Of a DNA stretch of 64,000 bases, positions 1-13,384 are shown in pieces. The notes below the pieces were generated by a model. That model was not told the origin of the DNA. It worked only from the letters and a program-made list of their open reading frames with translations, and did not search any database. The position numbers were made by a program, and so were the translations under genes. Within the stretch, counting starts at the first letter, position 1; the number at the start of each line of letters is the position of its first letter. The stretch comes from Wuchereria bancrofti (Eukaryota > Nematoda > Chromadorea > Rhabditida > Onchocercidae), in the NCBI GenBank assembly GCA_005281725.1, contig SSBO01000001.1:4014399-4078398 (forward strand). Direction: 5' to 3'.

Positions 1-434
1 TTTCTGAATAAAAAGAAATTTCCTTTGTAGAACGATGCATTATTTTGGTATAATTTATTGCGCAGCGGTGAGGGTGACTTGAGAACACGTCACGCTGCGT
101 GTCCTGTGTTAACCGGTACGAAGTGGGTTTCAAATAAATGGATACATGAACGTGGTCAAGAGTTTCGAAGGCCTTGTGGCTTAAGCCGATCAGTGGAAGA
201 ACAGTTTGTGGGTGATCTAAGCGCTTAAATACTATTGGGAAGTTCAAGTGCATTAAAAAGCTAAGAATTTTTGATACATTATATTTCAAAGCTAAAATAT
301 AATTGTTGCTGCATGTCGGGAAAACCAAAACTAAATTTGTAATGTGTCCAAATAATTTTGTATTAAATCCATAAAATAAAAATTTGCAGACTAAACATTG
401 TCTATTTGAACAATTCTTAAACATATACAAAATT

Positions 435-720
435 GTTCAAATTTACATCACAGGTAAGAAATCATTTATCCAAGATTATCTCGCAATTATATTTCAGCGT
501 CTAAAATGTTACAATCTGTTAACAAAGAATATGTGCATTGCTTAATATGTTGTAAATTGCTGCCAATCTTAATGTCATAAACCAACTATCACTATATAAA
601 GGGTAAAGGTCATCGCAGAGTGACAACTCTTTACTCACTGTAATTATGCGCTTTGTATAAGCCAACAAGGAGTTAAAATCATTGGCTTGGCTCAGTTTTT
701 GGATATTTCAAGCTTCGATC
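435..720 (+). repeat. Dispersed repeat, copy 1
   Basis: About 285 bp that reappears as a near-identical reverse complement at 46235-46520. Shared blocks include the segment with TAAGAAATCATTTATCCAAG, the segment TGTCATAAACCAACTATCAC and the segment with AAAACTGAGCC at the far end. The element contains an internal TATATAAAGG-like stretch. No open frame and no clear terminal inverted repeats are visible. More diverged copies lie at 51682-51784 and near 63696-63980. It is probably a non-autonomous dispersed element of unknown class. Confidence 0.8.
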
Positions 721-3700
721 CAGTTCATCTCATCACTCATACTCAATTCATTTTCAATAAACGGTGATGCAGCAACAGCAAAGTACGACAGTTTTGCGAA
801 CATTTGTGGATTGTTGATATAATTTAATATTCACTTTGTTCATTTCTTTCCTGTATTATTGTATAAATGCGATATTGTGCGATATCCTAAAGTATTGTTG
901 ATTTACGACAACAATGAGGACATACTATTAAAAACTCCAACATATTGGTTACATTGGCACCATATTAGAAAAAGATGTCGCAAAATGTATTTGGCTACTG
1001 CAATTGATTGACATATAGTGTTTAAAATGTGAATTATATGTTTTAAAACCTTCGATTCTACTGATGGATTTCATTGCTATAACTAAAACGATAATTTAAA
1101 CTGGTTCTTTGTTCCATGCTTTGCTAAAAAATGTTTTTCTCAAATAAAGGCAATAACATGTTCTCTTTCAGTTGTGATCTTTCTGTTTCATTTTTTATGT
1201 TGAAGTAGGTTAACAGCTGTGTTAAAATGAGCGACAAATCGCAGTTGGGACACAGTGATCTGTGATGTTCTTTGTAACCTTTTTGTAATAATTTGTTTGC
1301 TTATTATTTAATCCCAAGTGTTCGCGTAATATACGGAGTATGAAATTTTAATATTGATGAGAGTTCTTTTCAAGTCAGTTTGTCTTCGATGAAATTTAGG
1401 AAACAAAGTGAAACATCGTGGCATTCTCAAGGAACTCCTAATTCGCTCTTTTAACAGGTTTTAAACACTAATTTATCTTTCACACAATGTGAAGACTTCC
1501 TGCAGCTGTTGGGACGAATGTTTCCTTCCTAGCCACTCGTATTTCTCATTAAATACTCTCATATTACGTGTTGAGTAAATTATATAAAAAATTTCCTTTC
1601 ACTCATATATGTACTTTTGCACACAAAAGTCTAAAACACAGCAAAGAAATATAAACTTTTCTGTTGTGATCAAATGTGATTTATCCTACTGCTTCAAGAT
1701 TATTGATTACTCATATTTCTCCATGATTTGATTATTTACTGCATTGATAAACCACTTTTTTCTCGTGTGATCAATACTTGATATAATTAAGTCTCTATTT
1801 ACGTCACTGCAAACAGTTTTATTACAAATTCCTCAAGAAGTGCTTCTTGAAATTTAAATGTTAGATATTTTTAGAGAAGTTGTATGCCTAAGTGCTCTAA
1901 TTTAAGTTGAACTTTTTGTGGAACAAGAAATATGCTTTGATAAGGATCCGTAATGAGGATTCGAGGCGAAGCTTTTTTAAGCTAACATCACCTTCATATT
2001 GTCGTGCATTATTCTCTTTTAGTTTCTTTTTTTGCGAATTTTTTAGATCTAATTAGGTTGTGGAAAAAATTGGAGAACAACCAAAAACCATAGGCTAATG
2101 AGATAAGTTGGTGGGATATGTGGTATTGATTTCGATGGGAATACCGAGAATTCCTGGGGGTTAGTTCATTTTTTTTTGAGATTTAAGAGCAGTTTTTGTC
2201 TTAATGGTACTTTAAAGTTATTTTTTAAGATAATGCTTTAAAATTAGGATCACGTGTTTGAAAGATGATTTGTTCTTTAAATTATGGATGCTCGACTTCT
2301 TTTCCTTCAGCTTCCCATCAAATGAAAGAAAGAAATAAGGGGAAGGCTACAAAAAATGAAGAGAAATATGGTCTGTCAAATATGAACTCAAATTGGGGAA
2401 TCATTCATTATGATCCAATTTAATTTAGTGGTGAATAGCCTGTTACGTTGTCATAATTGGAAAAGAAGGAATTGTTTGGGATTCAGTAATTAGATCCTTC
2501 TAGCTTTATCTAGTTTACTATTGCTGAGGATTTTTAGATGAACAAGATTTTAACCTTAATAATTGAATGATTCAAATTTACTTCACTTTTTTCCTTTCAG
2601 AACAATAAGAGAAAGAAAACAGAATGCGCTCAGTCACAGAAGGAGCCATTAATGAATATAATTCATACAAATGGCAAATAGTTCATGTCGAATATCAAAG
2701 CTAAATTGTCGTCATAAATATTTTTTGACAGAATGATATTTTTTGACAGTTGATCATTCCAAAACTATGAAATATTGGAACTATTAAGCAAACTAATTAC
2801 AAGAATTTCGAATCTTAATTTTCTTAGTTTTCAATTTCTATCTCTCAAGTTTTGGTCTTTGTGATTCCTTTAGATATTGAATTTTGGTATCACTGTTACA
2901 ATTCTTTTGTCTTTATCATTGTGATTTTATAAAATCTGGACTAATTTTCAGATGAAACTAGTGAAATTGTCCGGAAAAAATTGTCAACTTGGTTAAGGAG
3001 GAACTATGTCAACAGGCTACATAAGGTAGTGTAAGGAATTACATTGAATCAGCAATCTTTTTAGCAACGAGTGAGTATTCTCAACATCATCTTATATACT
3101 CATTTATAGATTTATCTTATGAAATTTCACATTTGTGTTAAGTTTCATAAGACAAACAGGTGACATTTTTTCACTTTATGTGTGAGCAAATTTTCCTGTT
3201 TTTTTGAAAGTTTGCAAGGAGCTGTACATCCATACATTATCATTGAGAGCTAAGACAAGTGAGCGAATTGTCCTGAACCAGTTGTAGTATTTGATATAAT
3301 TGTTCATGACTTTTACTGAAAGATTAAATTAGGTTTTGCTTCTTCTCTAAAGTGACAAAAAGACTATAAAAAGATCACTGAACTAAGTTTTATTGTTCTG
3401 ATATTTGATTTTTCCCGTAAAAGTTGGCTCCAGCTCCAGTTTTTGATGGACTAAAGATTCTGTTTGCCTACATTTTTCATCTTTTAAATGCTTATGTTTT
3501 TATTTTCGAACAGTGAAATTTCATGAGTAACGATTTATTGAGTACATTGATAAGTGTAAACTTTCAGTTTTCCTATTAAATGTTAATTCGAAATGTAAAT
3601 CTAAATATTTTCACTTCAAAAATATTTCCTTTCCTTTCTTTTCTTTGTTCATTCTCATATGCAATTTAAAATTTTCTAAAAGTAAAAATTGTTCAATTTA

Positions 3701-6627
3701 GGCTCTGTTCATCACAAGTTAAGTGATAGTCACGAATAGTTCTACACAATCATATTATCCGGGAAGACGCTGCTCCTGTAGAGCTGTAATTCTTTTTTCG
3801 AATTTTAAAATTTTGAAATTCATCAAGTTTTGATTCAGTCTAGTTTTTTGTTGCAAAAGCTTTTTGCAACGTCAGTGCTTAAAATCAAACTAATCGATGG
3901 GTTTTCAAATTATTTTTAATAGTTGGATAAATTTTTTAGGTCTCCAATACGTAATATTGAAGTTTTTATTAAAAAAAGTAATCAATATTTATTTGTCCCA
4001 AGAAATGATGGTTTAGGTTTAAGGAAGGAAAACTGAAATTTTTTTGCTATTTAAGTTACAATCTATGAGGTCGATTTTATTCGTTCGATGTAAACTTTCC
4101 CGCATTACTGCTAATAAATACATTTATCACCGAGATGAACTGATGATATGTGATCGATAATAACCAAATAACACAAAGTCTTTAAATTCTCTTTAACGCT
4201 TCCACATTTTGATAAAGCACTCAACATAAACTTTCTGCCTTGAATACGTTTTAGTTCTACTTGAGGTATTTTCATGGTAAATGATAATTTCCCGCTCCAG
4301 CTAGATAGATAACTCGATGAATACAAGAACTGGTTTAAATGAAATATATTCTAGGATTAAATGCGATTAAGCACGCGATAATGGATACGTAAGCTAAAAT
4401 CGAAATCCTCCTCTGAGCTTTACTATCTATATATCATTGAAGTGGATATGTGGAAAATGACTCTCATTCCACACGATCGTTTATTAGCCAAAAATTCATT
4501 TAGGTAGAAGTTAGATTCATCTAAAATTCTGTTTTATATTTCTTTCACTGTTCTTTTCACTTCATTTGTAACATCCTTTTTTCTCCTTATAAAAATAATA
4601 GCAACTATATATAAATCCATGATTTAACCATATCTGCATTATATTTTATATTAAATTGGAGCTCTCATAATCATATATTCCAATTAAATCAGATTTCCGA
4701 TGGTACTACTGGCAAGACTAGTCTTAGTTTTTTGTTTAGATTAAAAATGATGAAGTCAATGACTAGTCAACGAGTAGGAATGAATTTTCATTGGTTAAAG
4801 GACTGTGTTCTCAGTTAATAACTTTTAGTGCATATTTACTGTATCTTCCATAAATCTTCGTATGAATACTTTACTGGTGTCTATAAAATTTTGCTAGTCG
4901 AGTGACTTAAATTATTGCAACTGGTGGAACTGTCAAGTGAATCATCACAAGCAATACATCTAGAAAGATGAACTTGGTCCAAGGAATATTTTGATAATAT
5001 TCATTTAGCAACAGAGTTATCCTAGTGAATCCTAGTGTATCATCATTTTTCTCATCAAATAAATGAACCGACATCGAATAATCTTTTAATTATCCTAAAC
5101 CTAAGCTTGTTTTTGATTAGTTCACTAAATCAGCTTGTTTTTATTGCTTCTTTCTTGATGTTAAAAAAACTTGCTGAATAAATTGTCGCAGGTTTTCCCT
5201 TCGTTTGCTTCAAATTCATTATTTTGCACCTGATTGATCTCAGATTATTTTTCTGATAATTCTTTAACAATGAACTTCCTCTTCAGATAATACATTGTCA
5301 TGAAGATGTGAAACTGGTAAATCTGGTAAATATGATTTGTTTTTTTAAAAATGACCTATTGATGTGTCTATCTTTAAAGCAATACTTTACTTTCTTCATT
5401 AGTAGCTGTAGTTAGCGGAATGCATTTGGCGTTGCTGTTTTCATTACTTGTAATCGTCGATACAATGATCATAAAGCATTTATTGTGAAGAAACCCATAT
5501 GAAGAACTGCTGATAAAAAGAGTTGTTATTATTTCAATTAAAGAAAGCTATAAGATTAAATATTTCAAGTAAGTGAAAAGTAAAGAACATAATCTTTCTG
5601 CCTTTTTCTTTCATTTCATCGCTCTTTTTCGTCGCATTTAATTATGTGAAGTGTGACTTCGGCAAATGTCTCTGAAATGAAAGATGATAAAACGGGAAGG
5701 GAGTGGATTGATGTAAATATACAATCAGTTTAAAATGACTTTTATATTCCTTTTTCTTAATACTCTTTGCATTTCTTTTTTCCTCCTGTTACATTTCCCT
5801 TTTACTGCATTTCATTTTATAAATTATTAAATGCAACCTCTAATTGTGGTTGAAAATTTTATTGCATTAACGTATTTCTTTAAATATTTTTTGCAAAGAC
5901 ACTGTGACTATTTTCAAATCTTGTAGTTAATTTATCTTTCAAATAAGCAAGTTTTAAAAATAATTGTATCTTTATAGAATAAAAAACGCCCACAAAATTA
6001 TCGAAAATTGCCTCTTTTTAGTTTTTAATATATATTTAATCATTTCTATGATATTTTGTTTATTTAGTTATTTTTGTTAGCCATTATCACTTGGGAACTT
6101 TTTTTGAAGTAACTCGACAAAACACAATATCAAGTGTTAGAAGGATACGGCCCTTGCATTTACCTACATACATCACTTTTCTTCCGAAAATGGGGAGAAG
6201 TTTAGTGTTTTTCATCTTTAGCATATGTTTAGCTTAATTTCATTTAGAGCAAAGTGAAAACCAGGCTTAAAAATTGTTAGTGTTCAGCAGGATATACTTC
6301 CATTCATTTTTTTCGAGTATTTTAAATAGCTTTCTAGTAATGCTTTATTAATACTTTTTCAATATGCTTCAGGAAATTTTCTAAAAGAAAGGAAAACCAG
6401 TTAGAAAATGAAGGACGGAAATGTAAATTGTAATGTCTGTAAATTTCTCTTTCTGGTTTGCTATGAGTGGTTGAAAATGACGGTTTGAGAAAAAGATGAT
6501 ATAAGTGGGAACATAAAAATATTGTTTGTATCTCTTGAAAGGCTTGTCAGATTACATTGAAATATGAGATGAGGCTTGGCATACAAACTATATTTAGCGG
6601 AAAATTTGTTAGAAAAATTTTGCCTTT

Positions 6628-6946
6628 TAGGTGTCGTTTCCGAGTTCTCCTTTTTCGAGCTTTTGTTCTTTATGTCCATATCATTAGTCATGTTTGTGTA
6701 GTATCCTTTGACCTACCGCTTTGCTGACAAGAATTTATGATATTTATTGCTGGTAAAACCAACAACACTGTATGTTTATAAAAGAAGTTTTTTTGCTGGT
6801 GACACTACTGCACTGCTTTCCTATGGATCTCTCGAAAGAGGCTCATAACACTGTCAATGAATGCCGTTTTATCCAACGATCATTTGATTTCTGGCATTTT
6901 TAATCCTTCGTACCCTTGAAAAAGGAGAACTCGGAAACGACACCTA
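6628..6946. repeat. Perfect 29-bp inverted repeat with 261-bp spacer
   Basis: Bases 6628-6656 and 6918-6946 are exact reverse complements over 29 bases; the core reads GTGTCGTTTCCGAG on one side and CTCGGAAACGACAC on the other. The arms are less AT-rich than the surroundings. This could be a small foldback or MITE-like element, or a recently duplicated segment in opposite orientation. No transposase frame lies between the arms, and I did not see a target-site duplication. Confidence 0.75.
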
Positions 6947-7419
6947 GTATCTTCTTCTTTTCTTGATCTCGAGTATGCCTTAGCGCTGCTATCTCCTGAC
7001 TATTGCAAAAAAATTGTTTAGGCCTATTTCAGAGATAACGAATTTGTTATAAATCTTGAATTATGGGAAAAAAAAAGATTATATTGTGTTGAATAAATTT
7101 TCATCGTTGGTTGAGTAGTATAGGAGCTTAATCTCTCGGGAATATATAACAAATCAATTGAAATTTCAATCAATCATCTAGTATCATTCGGCTAGTGATA
7201 ATACTCAAGCCCTTGTGACAAATTCTTGAAGTTTTAAAAACAAACCTTACATCTCTACGATGTTCGAGAGCGCTTTCATATTTGCTGGATAATAATGATA
7301 CTGCTTCAGATATTAAAGCTTCTTAAAGTTTGCCACTGATTGTATCTAGATGAAAATTCATAAGGAATGCGGCAATATGGATTAAATATAGATAACGACA
7401 TACAACTAAGTTCGAGTTT

Positions 7420-7471
7420 CAATTCAAATTATTTTTCGTTATTTTTCGTTCAATTCAAATTATTTTTCGTT
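7420..7471. repeat. Short tandem duplication
   Basis: A 21-base block (7420-7440) recurs exactly at 7451-7471. The bases between the copies repeat the ATTTTTCGTT end of the block. Probably replication slippage; no function is suggested. Confidence 0.8.
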
Positions 7472-7854
7472 TATATTCCGTCAAAAAGTATTAGTCCAGT
7501 TCGAATATCAAATAAAATGGAGGAGCAATTCTTTCATTTTTCTTGAACAACTGCAATAGCTTATTTATGCATGGAGCAGGTGGAATTTCATCATGAACTG
7601 TGGCGCAATGATACAGAGGATGAAAGAGGGGTATGGTTATCATACTTATCACTGAATTGACCTAGTCAGTCTGCTTCTTAGCAATTATAACTATGCTAAT
7701 AATTAAATTCTCAACATTTGTGAAAACATCTAAGCAGCGTATATCTACCGTATGACAATTGTTCGATGTTACTGGACACTGGATATTCTCTACTCAGCTA
7801 ATTTATTTATCAGTAGTATTTTTATAGCAACTGGGGCTGGAATATCGAGCCAAG

Positions 7855-10490
7855 ATGGAAATAACGGATGTGCTACCACCACCTAACCACGAGAATCGTC
7901 AGGTTCTAGTCATGGCAGGCACTTACATGTTACTGTTTCTTCTTGGTACCTCTGGCAATGTTGCAGTTCTCACTACCATTTATCATGTGGTTTGTTTAGA
8001 ATTAAACTTCTCTGCTAAAATATCTAATTGATGAGCACTGAAATGCTCGAAAAGGAACTAATTATAATTTCAAAATTATAAGTAAATTATATTGTCATTA
8101 CACTAATGATATCTAATCGTTGAGAGGTATTAGTTAAATAGTAGGATCAAAATTAATTTAAGTCTTTTTGTTCCATTTTTTAAGATATTCCAGGCACGAT
8201 CGAATCGAGGATCATTGGATAATACTCTTATCTATGTAATTGTTTTATCATGCGTTGATTTTGGTGTTTGCGTTTCATTGCCTTTTACCGTAATCGACCA
8301 AGTAAGTCTACATGATTTCGGGAACAATAAGGAACAAATTTTCAACTGGTAAATTTAATGAGAGAAGCTAGAAAATAAACGGAAATAAGAAATTGTGTAA
8401 TTCATATCGCTTCTTTGCAGATTCTTGGATTTTGGATGTTTGGCACGGTAATATGCAAGTTGCATGCAGTGCTGGAGAATTTCGGTAAAATCCTTTCATC
8501 ACTAATTATCACGGCAATGTCCATTGATCGTTACGTTAGCGTTTGTCATTCGCAACGGAAATGGCTTAGATCCAGGCGTTTAGCTATCACCATACTTACT
8601 GGTACTATCATACATTTTGTTTTAGTTATTATTCAATTTCTGAGGAATTTTTCAGTGACAATTATGATTTGCATAAAATAATTACTGTCAAGAACAGAAA
8701 ATAGTAGTCATTGCTGGACATCCCAAGGCTTGTTTTAATCACTGCTGGACATCCTAAGGCTTGTTTCAGTGAAGGCTAAATGATTCAAGTTGCTTAGAAG
8801 TTATCTAAAATATTACGAGTGACCTCATGTTTGTGATGTTTATCTGTTCTCACTACCATTCAAAAAAAAAAATTCATAGGCAACTGTATTTCACTCTCTA
8901 TGTCTGTAAACTAACATATTATATCTGTCGCCATACTTACAAGTTTAACATTTTTGTACCGTTGGTAGTGGTCCAAATTTTTACCTTTAAATTTTAGGAT
9001 TAGCATTTTATGCCATGATTACTCTATGTCCGTTTTTGTGGAGTTTCAGAGCCCGAGAATTGGTACTATTTGAGAAGGTAAATTTCCTAGAAGTTAAAAA
9101 ATTCGATATCAAATTAAATTCTGAATTTCTTTGATTTGTGTAGGAGAGACCATTAACTTTTTAACTCAAAACAAGTGAAAAGAATCAGTGATCAAGCGAG
9201 AGGTTTATTCATTTTATTAATTAAAATATTGCAGGAAACTGCACCTTTGAAGTTGACGCGCATGACAATAGAAAAATGTACGATGGTCAATATTTCATCA
9301 TTTATATTTACCCTCTTCACCATATATCTATTCATATTTTGTTATTGTTTCCCACTATCATTAGTCACCTTTTTCTATGTCAAACTACTAAAGCGATTGC
9401 GACAACATGCACGACGATTTAAGGTATGTTGGATTTCTGAACTTCAGTTGACGTTTGCGATATAGATTATTTTCACAACTGCAGAATAAGAACAAATTAT
9501 TTCACACATAATTTCAAAAAATGTCTGCAAAAGCATAGTATTATTGGTTTAAAAAAAATGACCTTTTTAAGTCCAATTGAAACCTAACAATAATGGATCC
9601 AACAAAGTTGTGGGATTGAAAGGCATGAAAACTTGACCATGCTTATATGTCACTTCAGCATTCTAAGTCATTCAAATTTATGAATTAAAAAGAAAACCCT
9701 CATTTAAAAAAAAAGTTTAAAAATTAAGAAAAACCCTCTTAATTTCTCATCAGATAAAGGAGCTGCGGTTAATTTATTAACTTAGCTTATTTTAAGTTTG
9801 ATATTTCCTGCTAATAACACCATTTAATACTTTGCTTATTTTAAGTTTGATATTTTCTGTTAATAACACCACTTAATACTTTACGTTTCTACTTCTGATC
9901 AGAAATAACACAGTTTGAGATATCAAGCTTCATTTCACATTTAATAGAAATCAGTACTTTTTACATCAACAAAGGGATGTAGATTTAATATATAAAACAA
10001 AAAAGTCAAAGTGTGATTTTTTAGAGGAAAACATCTTCGGAAATTTAACTTCGTAAAACATTTTATAAACGAGTTCACCGATAGTATAGCAATACAAATG
10101 ATTAGATACTTATCATTATTTTTTAGCTGTTTTAACATTTCAATTAAGAATATTTTAAGTTTTATATCAAACTTACTATATAAAAGAAGTAGAAGTGCTA
10201 ATGTTGTCTCAAAAGCAACAGTCATGAGACTTAACTTTAAAAATTATTCTGCTTTGCAGTCTTCACGTATTCCGCTGATGCGAATCTCTCTCTATACGTT
10301 AGCTGTCGCGTGTCTTTATTTTTTGTGCTGGACGCCGTTCTGGTTGGCAACCGTTTATGCTGTGTATTTGGAATATGCCGGTGACATGAATAGTGATGTA
10401 CCGCCGATTTTCGTCTACTTCATGTATTTCATCCATGCTCTTCCATTTACTAATTCTGCTATAAATTGGATTTTATATGGTTTGTCTTAA
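7855..10490 (+). CDS. Rhodopsin-family GPCR, neuropeptide-receptor-like
   Basis: Six exons join in phase: 7855-7989, 8185-8301 (or from 8194), 8421-8601, 8998-9077, 9235-9423 and 10260-10490. The product is a seven-helix membrane receptor of about 310 residues. TM1 carries the GN pair (GTSGNVAVL); TM3 begins with a Cys in ICKLHAV and ends in DRY (SIDRYVSV). Extracellular loop 2 has the partner Cys (EKCTMV). TM5 is followed by a basic loop (RLRQHARRFK), and TM6 has CWTPFW. In TM7 the usual NPxxY is NWILY, with Trp in place of Pro. The pattern suits peptide-type (somatostatin/allatostatin-like) nematode receptors, but the ligand cannot be assigned. The N-terminus is short. A splice-acceptor-like TTTTATAG lies about 28 bases upstream of the ATG and could take a spliced leader. 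The frame stops at TAA (10488-10490), just after TM7; see findings for the open frame beyond it. Confidence 0.85.
8708..8769. repeat. 31-bp tandem duplication in GPCR intron 3
   Basis: Two copies of a 31-base unit (8708-8738 and 8739-8769) contain CTGCTGGACATCC or a close variant and differ at a few positions. The repeat lies wholly inside the intron between GPCR exons 3 and 4. Confidence 0.85.
9785..9882. repeat. 49-bp tandem duplication in GPCR intron 5
   Basis: Two head-to-tail copies (9785-9833 and 9834-9882) share GCTTATTTTAAGTTTGATAT and TAATAACACCA with a few substitutions. They lie inside the long intron before the last GPCR exon. Confidence 0.85.
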
Positions 10491-13384
10491 ATTTCGTTTA
10501 ATATTTTGAAAGCTAAAAGAAAGCAACTCGTCACAATGTTAAAATCCAAATTAGCTTGCTGAACTGGGAACGAAACAATCATTTAGTTACATTCTGACTC
10601 CGAACAATCTCACATTAAATATTTTGGTATACGTGAGCAATATCATTAATACGGTGAAGAAAAATTTCGAAGTTACAAATTTTTAGACTCAACTCGAAAC
10701 TAAGCAAGTTCAATTCACAACTACTCATAAGCAATAATATAAGCAAACAAATACTATTACGTGAGTAATGAGTTCGTGTTTCCGAGATATTGTCATCGAA
10801 TAAGAAAGCCATTTGTAAATGACATAGCAATCCAGCAATTAAAATCGAAAAACACACTTTCCGAATAGACAATTCATCCTTCGAAGTCCTTCAAATTAGT
10901 TCAACTATTTCAGCGAGTATAAAATGAGTAATCATTGAGTATAAGAAAAATGACTGATATATAAATTATTTCAAACTATTTATTGTATCTCTTTGTTTTG
11001 CGAAAAACAACGATCACCAGGATTAAAAATTAAGATTTACAACTTCGTGAGTTGTTTTTTGATGTCAAATCCTAGTTCTGGCTCCTTATATTATGTTGAG
11101 CACACCATCAATTCTACCACAAAATTGATGCTTTCACATCAGAAATCTTCCGATATTTTATGTAGAAATTGTAGAAAAAGGACACAAAAGTCGCGATATT
11201 TAAAAGGGAAATGGGTTAGTTAGTTCCTGATACGAAAACTTCCAGAATTCCTTGCTAAAGGTTTATGTCATTCTGAGATATAGTGAGTTAAAAATTACTA
11301 ATCCATTCGAAATGGTCTCAGCCCCCAACAAATGAGAAATGAATATCACAAGAAAAACAGTTAAACGTAGCAGGAACTAACTAATTTAAATCAACACAGT
11401 AACTTTTGATTAGATAATTACTTCCTATTAATAAGTTTAACTTAGGTGCACTGAATGGACAGTTGCAAGTGCGCACAATGTCAAATAATTCCAACAGTTT
11501 AACAAACTTGGCAGAACCATTCGGAGTGACATCAGCAGTCCAGAAGCATCAGGAAGGCGAAACAATTCAGAAGGGCAAAGACGTATCATTTTTTTCCTGC
11601 AAATGATTTCCTGTTTCATGCAAAACTCCATGTGATTATTATCTTCTAAATATTTCTACAGTTATTAGCCCGCTTGGAGCTACGAGAAGTGTATGGGGCT
11701 ATACTTTTGAATTACTCAGCTTCTAATATTTCTCGGTAGAATTACCACATGTAACAGTGAAGTAAGAAGATCTCACAGTAATTTTCTAAAAGTATTTCTA
11801 AAATTTCGACAGGAAAAGAGAAGGATTAAGTTCATACCCAAAGCATAGAACAAATATCCTAAAAAGAGACAAGGAAGCGGTTCTAACTTCTCTTGTGAGC
11901 GATCAAGTCCATTAATTCATCTAACAAACTTTAAATGAAAGTGCTAGAAATGAAAATCAGTATCCGGAGGTCAATTAAGTTGTAAGATATATGAGTAGCA
12001 CATAACATTATCTCTTTTTTATTCTCAACTACTAGCTAAATTTGATAAAGTTGATATTAAATTAAGACATGTTATACAACATCAATCTCAAATATATTTG
12101 TCGCTGGAAAGCGAGGAGAAGCTGTAAATGAATGATCTCTTTGTTCATAAATTGACCTCGCCTTACACACATTATACTGTATGAGATATGTGAGAATTAA
12201 ATGCATGTAATAGATATTGTAACAAAGAAATGTCTATCCTTAAACAAATTCCCTTTATTCCCAAATTCACATTTATCCAACACCATCTCTTAATTACAAT
12301 TAATCATTGCTTTACAACTGTCCATTTATAGTGCAGTTGGGGTTTCAGCTCTCTTGTAATGTTCAGCGTTTTATAACTGTGTAGCATCCGTGCGATATGT
12401 ATAATGCGTTATTATGATGTTGATTAGTTTTATGTTAAATAAAGGTTTAATTACCCAAGTTTGAGGTGTCTACAGTCAAAGAAACAGAAAGAACAGTCAA
12501 ATTTCGTCACGGTTCTAGAAAAGCGACGACAATATTAAACTGGATTAACGCACACAAAGAATGGGCCAAGTAGCACACTGAAAATATTGTGAAAAGAGGA
12601 CGTGCTTGGTTCACTCCAAAAAGCCTAAATTTTGGTAAAAAACCAAGCTCAGAAGTCCATGCATCTAGCAACTCTCATGAAAACGGCAAAAAGTTCCATG
12701 AACCTACAATGAAGAAGGAATGTTGTTCCGTCATCTACAAAGGAAAAAATCGATGGATGACTCATTATTTTTGATTAAGGCTTGTCTTTAACACTTCTTA
12801 ATTTAATACTTAATTTCGGATGAAGCTGAAAGCATATGTGGCTCTTTGGCTATGATGGTAAAGTAGCCTAAAGTTCATCATCCCAAATTCAACCACAGTG
12901 GAATGTGTCCATACATCTTACCATCCATTTCAATGGTAATTTTTTGTGAATAATCAGTATATGCTCATTGCATAATGACTTCTGGATCGTCTTACGGTGC
13001 TTGTAGCATTAACGCCAATCTGTTTGATGACTCAACCGTACTATTTCTCTCAACTTTTGAACATCTTGAAAAATTTCATTGTCAGGATAAGTAGAAGTTT
13101 TGATAATTCGTTTCCGATGTTCCGTGGACAACTAAATCCTAGAGCTTTCTACTCGATGCTCAAATTTGGGTAGTTAAATCTAGCGCCATTTCAACATCTA
13201 GTGTGATAAGCAATACACACATTACTCAGTTTTGTCTCCCAGAACAATACATCACAAACGTTTATTCGTTTTATTATAAAAAGCCCAGTATATCCCATTG
13301 AAAGAGCTACACTTATCTGAATCAATGAATCTAGATCTAACGCCGTACATATACGAACTGCGTTAAATTGAGCTTTTGGCAACG
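10491..13384. other. Intergenic DNA between GPCR and TMED2
   Basis: Apart from 24 in-frame codons just after the GPCR stop (10491-10562), no supported gene is present. Short open frames around 12589-12774 (+) and 13191-13382 (-) look faintly protein-like but have no recognisable motif and no phase-matched partner exon. No tRNA or transposase signature was recognised. Confidence 0.55.

Larger units (their letters stand above)
1..7854. other. Gene-poor region upstream of the GPCR
   Basis: No open frame in this 7.8-kb stretch shows a recognisable domain, a run of phase-compatible exons, or codon use distinct from the AT-rich background. It contains a dispersed repeat copy (435-720), a perfect 29-bp inverted repeat pair (6628-6656 and 6918-6946) and a small tandem duplication (7420-7471). 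The rest looks like unique AT-rich intergenic DNA. The window edge could cut a gene to the left, but I see no coding exon near base 1. Confidence 0.6.

Noticed and set aside
12460..12780. Possible transposase or host exon (frame with GRAWFTPKSLNFGKKPSSEV)
   Set aside because: The short frame is protein-like but has no known motif, no catalytic triad, no terminal inverted repeats and no phase-matched partner exon.
13191..13382. Minus-strand open frame of 63 codons upstream of TMED2
   Set aside because: No motif; it overlaps the likely TMED2 promoter side and has no splice partners.
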